This document shows, piece by piece, positions 1 to 9,236 of a DNA stretch of 64,000 nucleotides. The stretch covers positions 1-64,000 of the forward strand of contig CAZBHS010000026.1 in the NCBI GenBank assembly GCA_964491915.1, written 5' to 3'. How positions within the stretch are numbered: the first letter of the stretch is position 1; every line of letters starts with the position of its first letter. Source of the DNA: JAHELQ01 sp964491915. GTDB lineage: Bacteria; Acidobacteriota; Aminicenantia; UBA2199. Both the position numbers and the translations under genes were made by a program. Below the pieces are notes generated by a model, which made no database searches, was not told the origin of the DNA, and worked only from the letters and a program-made list of their open reading frames with translations.

Positions 1-95
1 AGATCGAAAGAATCATCAAAGATATTGTCGATCCGGCGGGGACATTTTACCGGTTCAGCTTGCCCGGTTCAATCTTAAGGAGGACGATCAAATGA
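1..95 (+). CDS. [NiFe] hydrogenase small subunit, C-terminal tail (partial)
   Basis: An open frame enters from the left edge (frame beginning at base 3) and ends at a TGA that overlaps the ATG of the large-subunit gene (ATGA at 92-95). The last 30 residues include DPAGTFYRFSLP, which resembles the end of group 3c (Mvh-type) hydrogenase small subunits, and a small-then-large gene order with translational overlap is usual there. Only the tail is visible, so the family call rests on this short motif and on position. Confidence 0.45.
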   Translation, partial: IERIIKDIVDPAGTFYRFSLPGSILRRTIK

Positions 96-1558
96 AACGC
101 TATACCATAGATCCGATAACCCGGTTGGAAGGTCACGGGAAGATTGAAATTTTTTGTAATGATAACGGCGATGTGGACAATGTATATTTTCAGGTTCCCG
201 AACTCCGGGGCTTCGAAAAATTCTGCGAAGGCAGGCCTGTCGAAGAATTATCCCAAATCGTCACTAAGATCTGCGGCGTGTGCCCCGGCTGTCACCATAT
301 GGCCTCGGGCAAAGCCGCCGACGCAGTGTTCGGAGTGAAACCCACACCCACAGCCCAAAAAATCAGGGAGCTTTTTTATATGGCCCACTTTATCCACAGC
401 CATATCGCCCATTTCTACGCCCTGGCGGCTCCGGACTTTGTAGTGGGTCCAACGGCGGATCCGGCGGAACGCAACATTCTCGGCGTCATCGGCAAAGTGG
501 GAGTGGAAATCGGAACAGAGGTGATCAAGCAGCGCCGCATCGCCCAGGAGATCCAGGCCTTGTTGGCGGGCCACCAAACTCACTGTATTATGAACACCCC
601 CGGCGGCGTCAGGAAAGGACTCACAGAGGAAGAACGTAAAGATATAAAAGAGAAAGCCGAAGGGTTTGTGGAATTCGCGAAATTCTCTCTAAAAATCTTC
701 AACGACGTAGTCCTGGAAAACAAGGAATATGTGGATATCATCCTCAACGGCCCCTACTCATTGAACATCCATTCCATGGGCATGGTGGACGAACACAATA
801 AAGTCAACTTCTACGACGGCAACGTGAGGGTGGTAGACACTGACGGTAACGAACATTGCAAATACGCACCCGGCGAATACATGGATTTCGTGGAAGAGAG
901 AGTCGAACCCTGGAGTTACCTGAAGTTCCCGTACTTGAAAAAAATCGGCTGGAAAGGGTTCGTGGACGGCAACAATTCCGGCGTGTACCATGCGACGCCC
1001 CTATCAAGGCTCAACGCCTCCGACGGCATGGCGACGCCCATTGCCCAGGAAGAATACGAAAGAATGTACTCCATTTTGGGGGGCAAACCGGTTCACGCCA
1101 CCCTGGCCATGCATTGGGCGCGGCTCATAGAATTATTGTACGCGGCTGAACATTGCCTCGAATTGGCCAATGATGAAGAAATCACCAGCCCCGACCTGCA
1201 AGCGGTGTTGGATAAAACCCCAAAAGAGGGAGTCGGCATCGTTGAGGCCCAGCGAGGCACCCTCACCCATCACTATTGGACCGATGACCGGGGCATGGTG
1301 GAAAAAGTGAACATCATTGTCGGAACCACCAACAATCACGCCGCCATTTGCATGTCATTGAAAAAAGCCGCTCAAAGCCTCATAAAAGAAGGAGTGCTCG
1401 TAGACCACGGCATCCTCAACATGGTGGAAATGGCGTTTCGCGCGTATGATCCATGTTTTTCTTGCGCCACCCATAGTCTTCCGGGGCGGATGCCATTGCT
1501 CGTGAACTTCCGCGATCAGGATCACAATATCATCCGCAGCGCCAGAAGAGACCTCTAA
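92..1558 (+). CDS. [NiFe] hydrogenase large subunit, group 3c-like (MvhA type)
   Basis: Catalytic subunit that binds the NiFe(CN)2CO centre and splits or makes H2; cytoplasmic, since no signal peptide is seen. At 488 residues it has family length. The N-terminal nickel motif is C61-G-V-C64 (in ICGVCPGC) and the C-terminal motif is DPCFSC (C455, C458) followed by ATH; maturation protease would cut after H461 and remove a 27-residue tail. A ribosome site (AAGGAGGA) lies just upstream and the start overlaps the preceding small-subunit stop. Group 3c enzymes usually pair with heterodisulfide reductase-like partners, which would lie left of the window. The 3c assignment is by general resemblance; another group 3 subtype is possible. 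Confidence 0.85.
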   Translation: MKRYTIDPITRLEGHGKIEIFCNDNGDVDNVYFQVPELRGFEKFCEGRPVEELSQIVTKICGVCPGCHHMASGKAADAVFGVKPTPTAQKIRELFYMAHFIHSHIAHFYALAAPDFVVGPTADPAERNILGVIGKVGVEIGTEVIKQRRIAQEIQALLAGHQTHCIMNTPGGVRKGLTEEERKDIKEKAEGFVEFAKFSLKIFNDVVLENKEYVDIILNGPYSLNIHSMGMVDEHNKVNFYDGNVRVVDTDGNEHCKYAPGEYMDFVEERVEPWSYLKFPYLKKIGWKGFVDGNNSGVYHATPLSRLNASDGMATPIAQEEYERMYSILGGKPVHATLAMHWARLIELLYAAEHCLELANDEEITSPDLQAVLDKTPKEGVGIVEAQRGTLTHHYWTDDRGMVEKVNIIVGTTNNHAAICMSLKKAAQSLIKEGVLVDHGILNMVEMAFRAYDPCFSCATHSLPGRMPLLVNFRDQDHNIIRSARRDL

Positions 1559-1629
1559 CCTCGCTCCCCCTCCAACCTCAATCGCAATCCCGGACATCGT
1601 TATCTTTTTAAACATCCTTATTTTATTAG

Positions 1630-1658
1630 TTGACAATTGAATTGCCAACTTCTATAAT
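1630..1658 (+). promoter_or_regulatory. Consensus sigma-70-type promoter before the sensor kinase
   Basis: TTGACA at 1630-1635 and TATAAT at 1653-1658 with 17 bases between, 40 bases upstream of the kinase ATG at 1699. The -35 box and spacer carry an inverted repeat, AGTTG ... CAACT (1628-1650), which could be an operator. Positions are read directly; activity is inferred. Confidence 0.6.
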
Positions 1659-1698
1659 TTTTTTGTACATAGAACAATTTACCCAGTATTAAGGACTC

Positions 1699-3117
1699 AT
1701 GAGAATCAATGTGTTAAGAATATTTAAGCCTGTATTGACCGGAGCGAATTTAACCCGGCGTCTGGACTGGCTGATTCTGTTACGCTGGTTCGCCGGCATC
1801 GGAGTCATCATCGCGATTTTGACCGGAAAAGCGTTCTTTCATATTGAGCGTGTGGGGATTCCATTGCTGATAGGCGTTTCAATCCTGGCGTATAATGCGG
1901 TCTTTTATCGCATCAGCCGCCGCCTCAGCAATCAAGAGGATTACCAACAGGATGAGAGCTCGCCCCATCGGATTCTGTTTATCAATATCCAGATCGGCAT
2001 CGACCTCCTGACGTTGGCTCTATTAATCCACTCCACCGGCGGAATTTTGAACCCGTTCTTGTTCTTTTTTGTCTTCCACATGGTCATCGGCAGCATCCTG
2101 CTAGCCAGAGGTAACGCCTATGCCATCGCCCTATTCACCATCTTTTTGGTAACACTATCATTCCTACTGGAGCACTTCAAAATAATCGACTCCATCAATT
2201 TTTTCGGCTTTTATCCGAAGGCGTTGACAGTGGCGGGGCCATATGTTTTATTGCTCCTGGCGGCATTCAGCGCCACCATGATCATCACCGTCTATTTTAC
2301 CACCAATATCGTGGCCTCTATCCGGCAAAAACATCTGGCGCTCACCCAGTTGCAAAAAAATTTGCAAGACCAAAAAGACCAACTGCAAGCCACGAATCTC
2401 GAATTGGAAGCGCTCGACCATTCCAAAACAGAATTCCTCTACCGGGTGGAACATGAACTCAAAGCGCCCATCGAAGCTGTCAATAGCATTCTCTCAGTCG
2501 TCGCCAGAGGCTATGCCTCCGTCAGCGACGAAAAGAGGGACGAATTCATCAAACGGGCCGCCAGCCGGGTCATGTCGATGAAGGGGTTGGTATCCGACCT
2601 CCTGTCTATCTCCCGCATCAAAGAGCGTAGCTTCAAACTGGATAAACAAGAGGTGCAGGGAGACGCCATTGTCCTGGGCATTGTCAATGATTTGAAAAAT
2701 CTAGCAACCAAAAAAGGGATCGGGATCCAACTGGACATTGAAAGCGGATTGCCCAAACTGACGGTGGACGAAAACGCCTTCCACGACATTGCCAGAAACC
2801 TGATCCATAACGCCGTCAAATATTCTTTCGAAGGAACCGTCACCATCGCCATGTATGAAAAGAACGATTTCATCACATTGCAGGTGAGGGACCAGGGAAT
2901 CGGCATCGCTGCCGACGATCTGGAAAAAATCGGCGAGGAATTCTTCCGCACCGGCAATGCCAAAGCCTTTGAAGAAGGGACAGGCTTGGGGATCTCATTG
3001 GTGAAGAGATTAGTGGAACAACACGGTGGGAGACTGGACATTCAAAGCCGACTGAACCACGGTTCCACATTTACAGTCTATTTCCCCCGTACGAACAATT
3101 ACTTTTCCACGTTATAA
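1699..3117 (+). CDS. Membrane-bound sensor histidine kinase
   Basis: 472-residue kinase. About six hydrophobic segments fill residues 23-205 and form a membrane sensor with no recognised ligand domain; a short coiled-coil-like linker (about 207-245) leads to a HisKA domain with the phospho-acceptor histidine in EHELKAPI, then a HATPase domain with DQGIGI and GTGLGISL boxes. The ATG at 1699 follows AAGGACTC and a strong promoter. It ends 4 bases before the convergent kinase gene at 3122-4423. The H-box and following helix resemble those of the other kinases here (3122-4423, 9709-10785), suggesting local duplication. A role in hydrogen or redox sensing is inferred only from context. Confidence 0.85.
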   Translation: MRINVLRIFKPVLTGANLTRRLDWLILLRWFAGIGVIIAILTGKAFFHIERVGIPLLIGVSILAYNAVFYRISRRLSNQEDYQQDESSPHRILFINIQIGIDLLTLALLIHSTGGILNPFLFFFVFHMVIGSILLARGNAYAIALFTIFLVTLSFLLEHFKIIDSINFFGFYPKALTVAGPYVLLLLAAFSATMIITVYFTTNIVASIRQKHLALTQLQKNLQDQKDQLQATNLELEALDHSKTEFLYRVEHELKAPIEAVNSILSVVARGYASVSDEKRDEFIKRAASRVMSMKGLVSDLLSISRIKERSFKLDKQEVQGDAIVLGIVNDLKNLATKKGIGIQLDIESGLPKLTVDENAFHDIARNLIHNAVKYSFEGTVTIAMYEKNDFITLQVRDQGIGIAADDLEKIGEEFFRTGNAKAFEEGTGLGISLVKRLVEQHGGRLDIQSRLNHGSTFTVYFPRTNNYFSTL

Positions 3118-3121
3118 GAAC

Positions 3122-4423
3122 CTAAATCTTGTTTTTTATAGGAAGAAAGACTGTAAACTCCGCCCATTGTCCCGGCTCCGAATCAGCCGCAATCCGCCCG
3201 CCATGCTTCTGGACAATCCACCAGGTCAAATAAAGACCAAGCCCGGTGCCGCGCCGGTCCTCGGTGCCTTTTTGCTTGAGCCGGCTGAACCGCTGGAATA
3301 ATTTTCGCGCCTGCTCTTTCGTGAATCCGACCCCGGGATTCCTCACCTTGAACTCCAGCATCCTATTTTCGACCTTGAGATTCACCTGGACAACAATGTC
3401 ATCATACCCATATTTTACCGCATTATCAATGAGATTGACCGCCACAATCCGCAATAGGTCAAGATCCCCAAACAGAGTCACGTCATCCCCCTCCGATTGG
3501 ACATCTATTTTGGAGCCCCGCTCCTCCGCCCGGGCAACCGCCATATCCACGGCGAATCCAACAACATCAGTTAAAAAATCCACCCCATCCCTGGGATCGA
3601 ATTTCATTTCACCGGATTCCAGGCGGGAGAGATCCAGGTAATTGTTCACCATATTCACCAGATAACCCGCGGTCCGGACCATTTTCCCCATGGTCTTTTC
3701 CGCCACAGGATCCACAGCTCCCATATAGCCCTTCAAATAGGTCGTGCCGACAGTCATCAACGACGCCAGTGGACTTTTGATCTCGTGAGAGACAAAGCCG
3801 AGCACAGAGAGATAATCACTCGTTTTCTCTTTTAATAGATGAATCCGCCACACCTTCTCCACTGTCTGGGCGATAATATGAGACACATTCAACAATATCC
3901 GGGCGTGAACGCCGGTAAACGCCTCCGGCTTTTTACTGGAAAAGAAGAGGAACCCCACCTCCCGTCCCTCCACAGTCAACGGCAACGTAAGATTGGACCT
4001 CACACCCTCGGCCACCAACAATTGGGTGGATACGGAATGGGGGTGAATCCGCAGATATTCTACCAGATCGTGAATCAAGCGGGCCTTTTTTTGCTCCAGG
4101 ATTTCCTTCAAACTTGAATTGGCAAGGCCGTCGGTATACTCGCCCCCCAATTTTATGTCTGAATAATCAGCTCTATAATAATGCGCTTTCACCCGCTGTC
4201 CGTCATTATCGATAAACGAGAGACCGATCCGGTCATGCGGCAAGACAGTTTTAGAAATTTCCCACACCCGCCGCATCACCCCGTCCAGTTCCAGGCTGTC
4301 GCCGATAGAATCCCTCAACGTCGCGAGGGCGGTTGTGACCGAACGGCTAAACCCGGTATGCGAATCGTCGGGAGTCACAAAAGTTACAACATTGTCTCGA
4401 TTAGTCCCATTCAAAGTATTCAT
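3122..4423 (-). CDS. Soluble GAF-domain sensor histidine kinase
   Basis: 433 residues without membrane segments. A GAF-like sensory domain spans roughly residues 45-195, followed by HisKA (GFVSHEIKSPLASL, about residue 212) and HATPase with RNPGVGF and GTGLGLYL boxes. GAF domains bind small ligands or cofactors; the ligand cannot be read here. It is transcribed towards the upstream kinase and divergently from the hydrogenase protease gene at 4593, across an AT-rich gap of 169 bases. Its place between two hydrogenase gene sets points to a role in hydrogenase-linked signalling, which is inference. Confidence 0.82.
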   Translation of the reverse strand: MNTLNGTNRDNVVTFVTPDDSHTGFSRSVTTALATLRDSIGDSLELDGVMRRVWEISKTVLPHDRIGLSFIDNDGQRVKAHYYRADYSDIKLGGEYTDGLANSSLKEILEQKKARLIHDLVEYLRIHPHSVSTQLLVAEGVRSNLTLPLTVEGREVGFLFFSSKKPEAFTGVHARILLNVSHIIAQTVEKVWRIHLLKEKTSDYLSVLGFVSHEIKSPLASLMTVGTTYLKGYMGAVDPVAEKTMGKMVRTAGYLVNMVNNYLDLSRLESGEMKFDPRDGVDFLTDVVGFAVDMAVARAEERGSKIDVQSEGDDVTLFGDLDLLRIVAVNLIDNAVKYGYDDIVVQVNLKVENRMLEFKVRNPGVGFTKEQARKLFQRFSRLKQKGTEDRRGTGLGLYLTWWIVQKHGGRIAADSEPGQWAEFTVFLPIKNKI

Positions 4424-4592
4424 TATAATTTCCTATCGTGGGCTTCCAATAAAAACGCCCATTTATTTATAATAGTGTTAATATATATTATAATAGATTT
4501 GAGGAGAATGGCAATAATTTTTCATCAAAGAGCATGAAGGTATTTTCTGGAAATGTTATAATAAAAAATTATAAGAGAGGTTGAGGTCAGAG

Positions 4593-5063
4593 ATGAAACA
4601 AAAATCGTTGGTATTAGGCATTGGGAACGACATTTTAAGAGATGATGGAATCGGGCCGAAATTGGCGCTGAAACTGGGAGAAATCGAGCCTCTGGATGGG
4701 GTGGATTACCAGACCACCACCCTCGGCGGTCTGGACATCCTGGAATTGATCCAGGACTATCAAACCGTTGTGTTTATCGACGCCATCAAAACACGGGGCG
4801 GCGTTCCGGGAACCGTCTACGAATATTCGCTCGACGATTTCCAGGAGACACTCCATCTATCCAACCTTCACGACATCTCATTTCTCACAGCCATCGCGCT
4901 GGGGGAAAAAATGAACATGCCGATCCCGGAACAAATTGGCGTCATTGCCATCGAAATAGTGGAGGACATGGAATTCGGTGAACAATTCACGCCGGAGCTG
5001 GAAAAAAAATATCCGCAAATCCTTCAATCGGTACGACAAAAGATCCGCGATTTCCTCCACTAG
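4593..5063 (+). CDS. Hydrogenase maturation endopeptidase (HycI/HyaD family)
   Basis: Cuts the C-terminal extension of a [NiFe] hydrogenase large subunit after nickel insertion. The N-terminus shows the family fingerprint GIGNDILRDDGIG, with the acidic residue thought to contact nickel, then FIDAI and a conserved histidine in LHDISFL. ATG at 4593 is preferred over the in-frame TTG at 4581 because GAGG sits about eight bases upstream of the ATG. 156 residues, normal size. A second protease follows the 3b operon (9237-9716); this one is the more likely partner of the 3c-like large subunit or of the neighbouring 3b enzyme, but specificity cannot be read from sequence. Confidence 0.85.
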   Translation: MKQKSLVLGIGNDILRDDGIGPKLALKLGEIEPLDGVDYQTTTLGGLDILELIQDYQTVVFIDAIKTRGGVPGTVYEYSLDDFQETLHLSNLHDISFLTAIALGEKMNMPIPEQIGVIAIEIVEDMEFGEQFTPELEKKYPQILQSVRQKIRDFLH

Positions 5064-5196
5064 CCCCTAAATTGGGAAAATTTAATTATTTATCGAAAAT
5101 CAAAGCTAAAGTCACTGTATTGCTAAACCTTCCACCTATTGCACCTATTTTTCACAGATAAATCGATAAAAAAAATATTTTCGTATTAATTTCTTG

Positions 5197-5224
5197 TTGA
5201 CAAGGTTATCCAAATTGATATAAT
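5197..5224 (+). promoter_or_regulatory. Promoter of the group 3b hydrogenase operon
   Basis: TTGACA at 5197-5202 and TATAAT at 5219-5224, spacing 16, with 65 bases between the -10 box and the first ATG (5289). The 135 bases before it are AT-rich and contain a TTTTCACA half-site (about 5149-5156) that resembles half of a Rex box, too little to call an operator. Confidence 0.65.
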
Positions 5225-5288
5225 GAGGCCTACGAGATTAGAAGAATCGCTTCCAAATTTCAAATCCATACTTAGGAGAATAAAAATA

Positions 5289-6311
5289 ATGGAAATTCTA
5301 AAAATCTCAAAAAAGGATTTTATATCTTTCATTGAGAAAAGAATCCAAGAAAAAACCTCAAGAACCATTGGCGTAATCAAGAAAGGTGACCATTTTGCAT
5401 TTGGCGACCTGGATTCGGCTGAAGAACTGTGCCTGGATTATGATGTCACAATCCTCCCCCCCAAAAAGTACTTTCAACCTCCAAAAGAAGTTCTGCTCAA
5501 ATTCCAGCCTAAAAAAGCCGATTCCTACGTGGCCGTAAACAATTGCGATCCCCTCACCATCATTGGCATCCACTACTATGATTTGGCTGCTATCTATCTG
5601 ATGGACCGTGCCTTCTCCGAGGGAGAACGGGACGACCATTATATGGGAAAACGTGAGAATTCACTTCTTATCGGAATGTTCCCCACCAAACATTTCAAAC
5701 ACCGCTTCGCAAGATCTGTCATCAAAGATCAGTACTACAAAGTCGCGGACCTTATGCTGGTAGACATGGGCGACGAATATGTCATCGAAGTTGTCAGCGA
5801 AAAAGGCAAGAAATATTTGGAAGGAAGCAACGTTCAGGCCAACGACCATTCAATCAAAGATATCGAAGAGGCCAAAGGCAAGATCAAGGACGACCAGAAA
5901 TTGCCGATTCCGATGGAAACGACCCCCGATTACCTGAACAAAAATTATGACCACAAAGTGTGGGAACATTTTGGTGAAAAATGTTTCTCCTGTGGTTCTT
6001 GCGTCTTGGTATGCCCCACATGTTATTGTTTTGACGTCCACGAAGAGATCGAACTCTCTCTGGCTGAAGGCAAACGCGTCCGCGTATGGGACGGCTGTTT
6101 GCTGGAAGATTTTGCCCTGGTGGCAGATGGACACAACTTCAGGAAAGAGCGTGGTAACCGCTTCAGGCACCGCATTTACCGTAAAGGGAAACATCTCCCC
6201 GAGAAATACGGTTATTGGGGCTGCGTTGGTTGCGGTCGTTGCGCGGACGCTTGCACCGCCGATATCGCCGGCCCGGTGAAAGTGTTTAAATATATCGAAG
6301 AGAATAAATAA
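5289..6311 (+). CDS. hydB: Group 3b hydrogenase beta subunit, 4Fe-4S (HydB/HyhB-like)
   Basis: Iron-sulfur subunit that passes electrons between the small subunit and the flavin subunit. The C-terminal third carries two [4Fe-4S] motifs, CFSCGSCVLVCPTCYC and CVGCGRCADAC, as in sulfhydrogenase beta subunits (4Fe-4S dicluster/HdrA-like family). 340 residues from the ATG at 5289, chosen over an upstream in-frame start because AGGAG lies correctly before it. First gene of a tight operon: 10 bases to the gamma subunit, and the next two junctions overlap by one base. The N-terminal two thirds match the usual beta-subunit architecture in length. Confidence 0.85.
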   Translation: MEILKISKKDFISFIEKRIQEKTSRTIGVIKKGDHFAFGDLDSAEELCLDYDVTILPPKKYFQPPKEVLLKFQPKKADSYVAVNNCDPLTIIGIHYYDLAAIYLMDRAFSEGERDDHYMGKRENSLLIGMFPTKHFKHRFARSVIKDQYYKVADLMLVDMGDEYVIEVVSEKGKKYLEGSNVQANDHSIKDIEEAKGKIKDDQKLPIPMETTPDYLNKNYDHKVWEHFGEKCFSCGSCVLVCPTCYCFDVHEEIELSLAEGKRVRVWDGCLLEDFALVADGHNFRKERGNRFRHRIYRKGKHLPEKYGYWGCVGCGRCADACTADIAGPVKVFKYIEENK

Positions 6312-6321
6312 GGAGACCACT

Positions 6322-7179
6322 ATGTGTGAAAATTGCAAATGCACTGAAGAAATCCAGAAAGCATCGATATATTTACCGGAAGTTGCCGTTCTCAACAAAA
6401 AAGAGATGATGACCGATGTGGACTGCTATTTTGAATTTGAATTGAAAGACCGTTCATTGGGTCACTTGCCGGGACAGTTCGCTGAAATTTCGATCCCCGG
6501 CATCGGCGAAGCCCCCATCTCAATCTCTTCCCCTCCGTCGGACGACAACAAATTCGAAATGGTCATCCGTAACGTCGGATCCGTCACCAATGCCATTCAT
6601 GGCCTTAACGTGGGCGAATCCGTCGGTATCAGAGGCCCCTTCGGAACATCTGTCCCTATGAACAACCTCAAAGGCAAAAACCTGTTGTTCATCACCGGCG
6701 GCATCGGCCTCGTACCCGCTCGCTCCGCGATCCTGTACTCCATGAAGCACCGCGCAGACTACAAAGATCTGACCATCCTCTTCGGTTGCAAAGATCCCAG
6801 CCAGAGACTGTTCACCAACGAAATCGCCGAATGGGAAAAGATGGAAGATGTCAACTTTATGGAAACAGTTGACCAAACCAATGGTCACGACTGGAACGGC
6901 AATGTCGGCGTCATCACCACCTTGCTGCCTAAATTGGAAAATGTCGATCCCAAAGAAACCTATGCCATTATCGTAGGCCCCCCCGTGATGTACAAATACG
7001 TCATCATGGGCCTCAAAGATATGGACTTCGCGGACGACCACATCATCGTCTCTCTCGAGAGACGGATGAAGTGCGGCGTCGGCAAATGCGGCCATTGCCA
7101 GATGGACGATATCTACGTCTGCCAGGATGGTCCGGTATTCTATTACAATGAGATCAAACACTTGAAGGAGGCAATCTAA
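6322..7179 (+). CDS. Group 3b hydrogenase gamma subunit, FAD/NAD(P)-binding (HydG/HyhG-like)
   Basis: Ferredoxin-NADP reductase-like flavoprotein that exchanges electrons with NAD(P)H. FAD-binding beta-barrel in the first ~100 residues (PGQFAEISIPG, then PISISSPPS), NAD-binding GGIGLVPARSAI in the middle, and a C-terminal [2Fe-2S] motif CGVGKCGHCQ ... CQDG. 285 residues is typical. RBS AAGGAGACC lies 5 bases before the ATG, and the stop overlaps the next start by one base (TAATG). In sulfhydrogenases this subunit is called HydG; the symbol is left blank because hydG here also names the radical-SAM maturase. Confidence 0.88.
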   Translation: MCENCKCTEEIQKASIYLPEVAVLNKKEMMTDVDCYFEFELKDRSLGHLPGQFAEISIPGIGEAPISISSPPSDDNKFEMVIRNVGSVTNAIHGLNVGESVGIRGPFGTSVPMNNLKGKNLLFITGGIGLVPARSAILYSMKHRADYKDLTILFGCKDPSQRLFTNEIAEWEKMEDVNFMETVDQTNGHDWNGNVGVITTLLPKLENVDPKETYAIIVGPPVMYKYVIMGLKDMDFADDHIIVSLERRMKCGVGKCGHCQMDDIYVCQDGPVFYYNEIKHLKEAI

Positions 7180-7928
7180 TGGGAAACAAACCGAAAGTCG
7201 CGTTTTTTGATTTTGCATGTTGCGAAGGTTGCCAGTTACAGATCGCCAATTTAGAAGAAGATGTCATTGGAGTGGCCGAACTGGTTGACATCGTGGAATT
7301 CCGCGAAGTTATGACAGGCACCGCCCCGGAATATGATATCGCTTTCATCGAAGGCTCCATCACCCGGAAAGCCGATGAGGAAAGAATCAAGGATATCCGC
7401 AGCAGAGCCAAAATTTTGGTGGCCTATGGCCAATGCGCGTGCACCGGCGGTATCAACCGTCTGAAAAACAATTGGCACAGTATGGATGAAGTGAAGAAAT
7501 GTGTCTACGGCGAAAGCTACAACATGCCCCATCTAGACACCTATCCCACCAAAGCCGTTGACGAGGTGGTGGATGTCGATATGTACATCTACGGCTGCCC
7601 CATTAACCGGGATGAGTTCGTACGCGTCGTCAAAGAACTCAGCCTCGGCAAAATGCCCACCATCCCCAACTACCCGGTCTGTGTGGAATGTAAATTGAAA
7701 GAAAACATCTGCCTATTCGATATGGGAATCATTTGTATGGGTCCTCTGGCCAGAGCCGGCTGTGGAGCCGCGTGCCCCTCCAACGGAGTCGCATGCGACG
7801 CTTGCCGCGGTACAGTGGACAATCCCAACAAAAACGCCATGCACGAAATTCTCGCCAAATACAACTACACAGTTGAAGAAATCAAAAGAAGAATCAATAT
7901 CTTTGGTGTAAACCCGGAGGTAAAATAA
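7179..7928 (+). CDS. hydD: Group 3b hydrogenase delta (small) subunit
   Basis: Electron-transfer small subunit of the hydrogenase core. The N-terminal motif C14-C15-E-G-C18 supplies ligands of the proximal [4Fe-4S] cluster; further cysteines occur in GQCACTGG, YGCPINRDEF and CVECKLKENIC and in a C-terminal CGAACPSNGVACDACRG. 249 residues, normal for HyhD/HydD. Coupled by one-base overlaps to the gamma gene upstream and the alpha gene downstream, so stoichiometric synthesis is likely. Confidence 0.9.
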   Translation: MGNKPKVAFFDFACCEGCQLQIANLEEDVIGVAELVDIVEFREVMTGTAPEYDIAFIEGSITRKADEERIKDIRSRAKILVAYGQCACTGGINRLKNNWHSMDEVKKCVYGESYNMPHLDTYPTKAVDEVVDVDMYIYGCPINRDEFVRVVKELSLGKMPTIPNYPVCVECKLKENICLFDMGIICMGPLARAGCGAACPSNGVACDACRGTVDNPNKNAMHEILAKYNYTVEEIKRRINIFGVNPEVK

Positions 7929-9229
7929 TGAGCAACAATCTTAAAATCGATGTCCATCATGTAACCAGAGTCGAAGGTCATGGAAATATTGTAGTCAATG
8001 TCAAAGACGGCACCCCCGGATTGATCGAGTGGCAGGTCCCTGAAGCCCCCCGGTTCTTCGAGGCAATGGTTGTCGGCAGAGAATACAACGAATTGGCCAC
8101 CATCACCTCCAGGATTTGTGGAATTTGCTCCATCGGACACACATTCGCCTCCTTGAAAGCCACCGAAGCCGCGTTGAACATCAAAATTTCCAAACTGACT
8201 CGCAATCTGAGAGAACTCTTACTCCACGGCGAAACCCTGCAGAGCCACATCCTCCACGTCTGCTACCTGGTTGTTCCCGATCTACTGAAAGTCAACTCCG
8301 TGCTCCCCCTCATCGCCACCCACAAAGACGTGATCCTCCTGGTTACCAAACTTCACCGCCTCTCCAACGAATTGTGCGACGTCATCGGCGGCCGTACCAC
8401 TCACCCCATCCGGGCGAGAGTCGGCCATTTCTCCATGATGCCCACCAAAAAACAGTTGGAAGAGCTGAAGAAACGGTTGGTGGAATCCGTGGACGACCTG
8501 AAAAAGTTGGCCGAGGTTGTAAAGTCTCTGGCCGGCGGCATCCCGAACTTCACCCGCGAAACCGAATACCTCGCCATCACCTATGACAAAGAGTACGCCT
8601 TCTACGAGGGTTCCGTCATCACCAACGACATTAAAAAAACCATCCCCGTGGATGACTACAAAAATGTCGTCAACGAATTTGTCGTACCCCAGTCAACAGC
8701 CAAATACGGAAAATTCAATCGCGAATCCTTCATGGTCGGCGCATTGGCCCGTTACAACAACAACCACAAACAATTGACTCCCCTCTCCAAAGCAGTCGGT
8801 GAAGAGCTTGGCTTGAACGGCCCCAACTTCAATCCCTACATGAACAACATCGCCCAGGTGGTCGAGTGTGTGTTCGCCGTCGAACGGTCCATCGAAATCA
8901 TCGATTGGCTGCTTGGCCAGGAATTGAAAGTGGAAAAACCGGAAATCAAGGTCGAAGCCGGTAGAGGCGCAAGCGCCGTTGAAGTTCCCAGAGGTTTGTT
9001 GTTCCATGAATACACCTACAACGACGACGGAATCTGTACTGCCGCCAATTGCGTCATCCCCACCAACCTGAACCACAACAACATCCAGAAAGACTTCGAA
9101 AAGATGGTCCCCGAAATGATGAGCCTGGGAGAAAAAGAGCTCCAGTTCAACATGGAAATGCTGGTTAGAGCATACGATCCTTGCATCTCTTGTTCCACCC
9201 ACTTCTTGAATGTAGAATTTAAAAAATAA
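7928..9229 (+). CDS. hydA: Group 3b [NiFe] hydrogenase alpha (large) subunit
   Basis: Catalytic NiFe subunit of a bidirectional NAD(P)H-linked hydrogenase; relatives also reduce polysulfide. Nickel ligands are in SRICGICSIGH (C64, C67) and DPCISCSTH (C419, C422); only eight residues follow the H425 cleavage site. 433 residues. Starts one base inside the delta-subunit stop and is followed after 7 bases by a maturation protease, which makes that protease the natural candidate for processing it. The symbol follows sulfhydrogenase usage and is unrelated to [FeFe] HydA. Confidence 0.92.
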   Translation: MSNNLKIDVHHVTRVEGHGNIVVNVKDGTPGLIEWQVPEAPRFFEAMVVGREYNELATITSRICGICSIGHTFASLKATEAALNIKISKLTRNLRELLLHGETLQSHILHVCYLVVPDLLKVNSVLPLIATHKDVILLVTKLHRLSNELCDVIGGRTTHPIRARVGHFSMMPTKKQLEELKKRLVESVDDLKKLAEVVKSLAGGIPNFTRETEYLAITYDKEYAFYEGSVITNDIKKTIPVDDYKNVVNEFVVPQSTAKYGKFNRESFMVGALARYNNNHKQLTPLSKAVGEELGLNGPNFNPYMNNIAQVVECVFAVERSIEIIDWLLGQELKVEKPEIKVEAGRGASAVEVPRGLLFHEYTYNDDGICTAANCVIPTNLNHNNIQKDFEKMVPEMMSLGEKELQFNMEMLVRAYDPCISCSTHFLNVEFKK

Positions 9230-9236
9230 ATTAAGT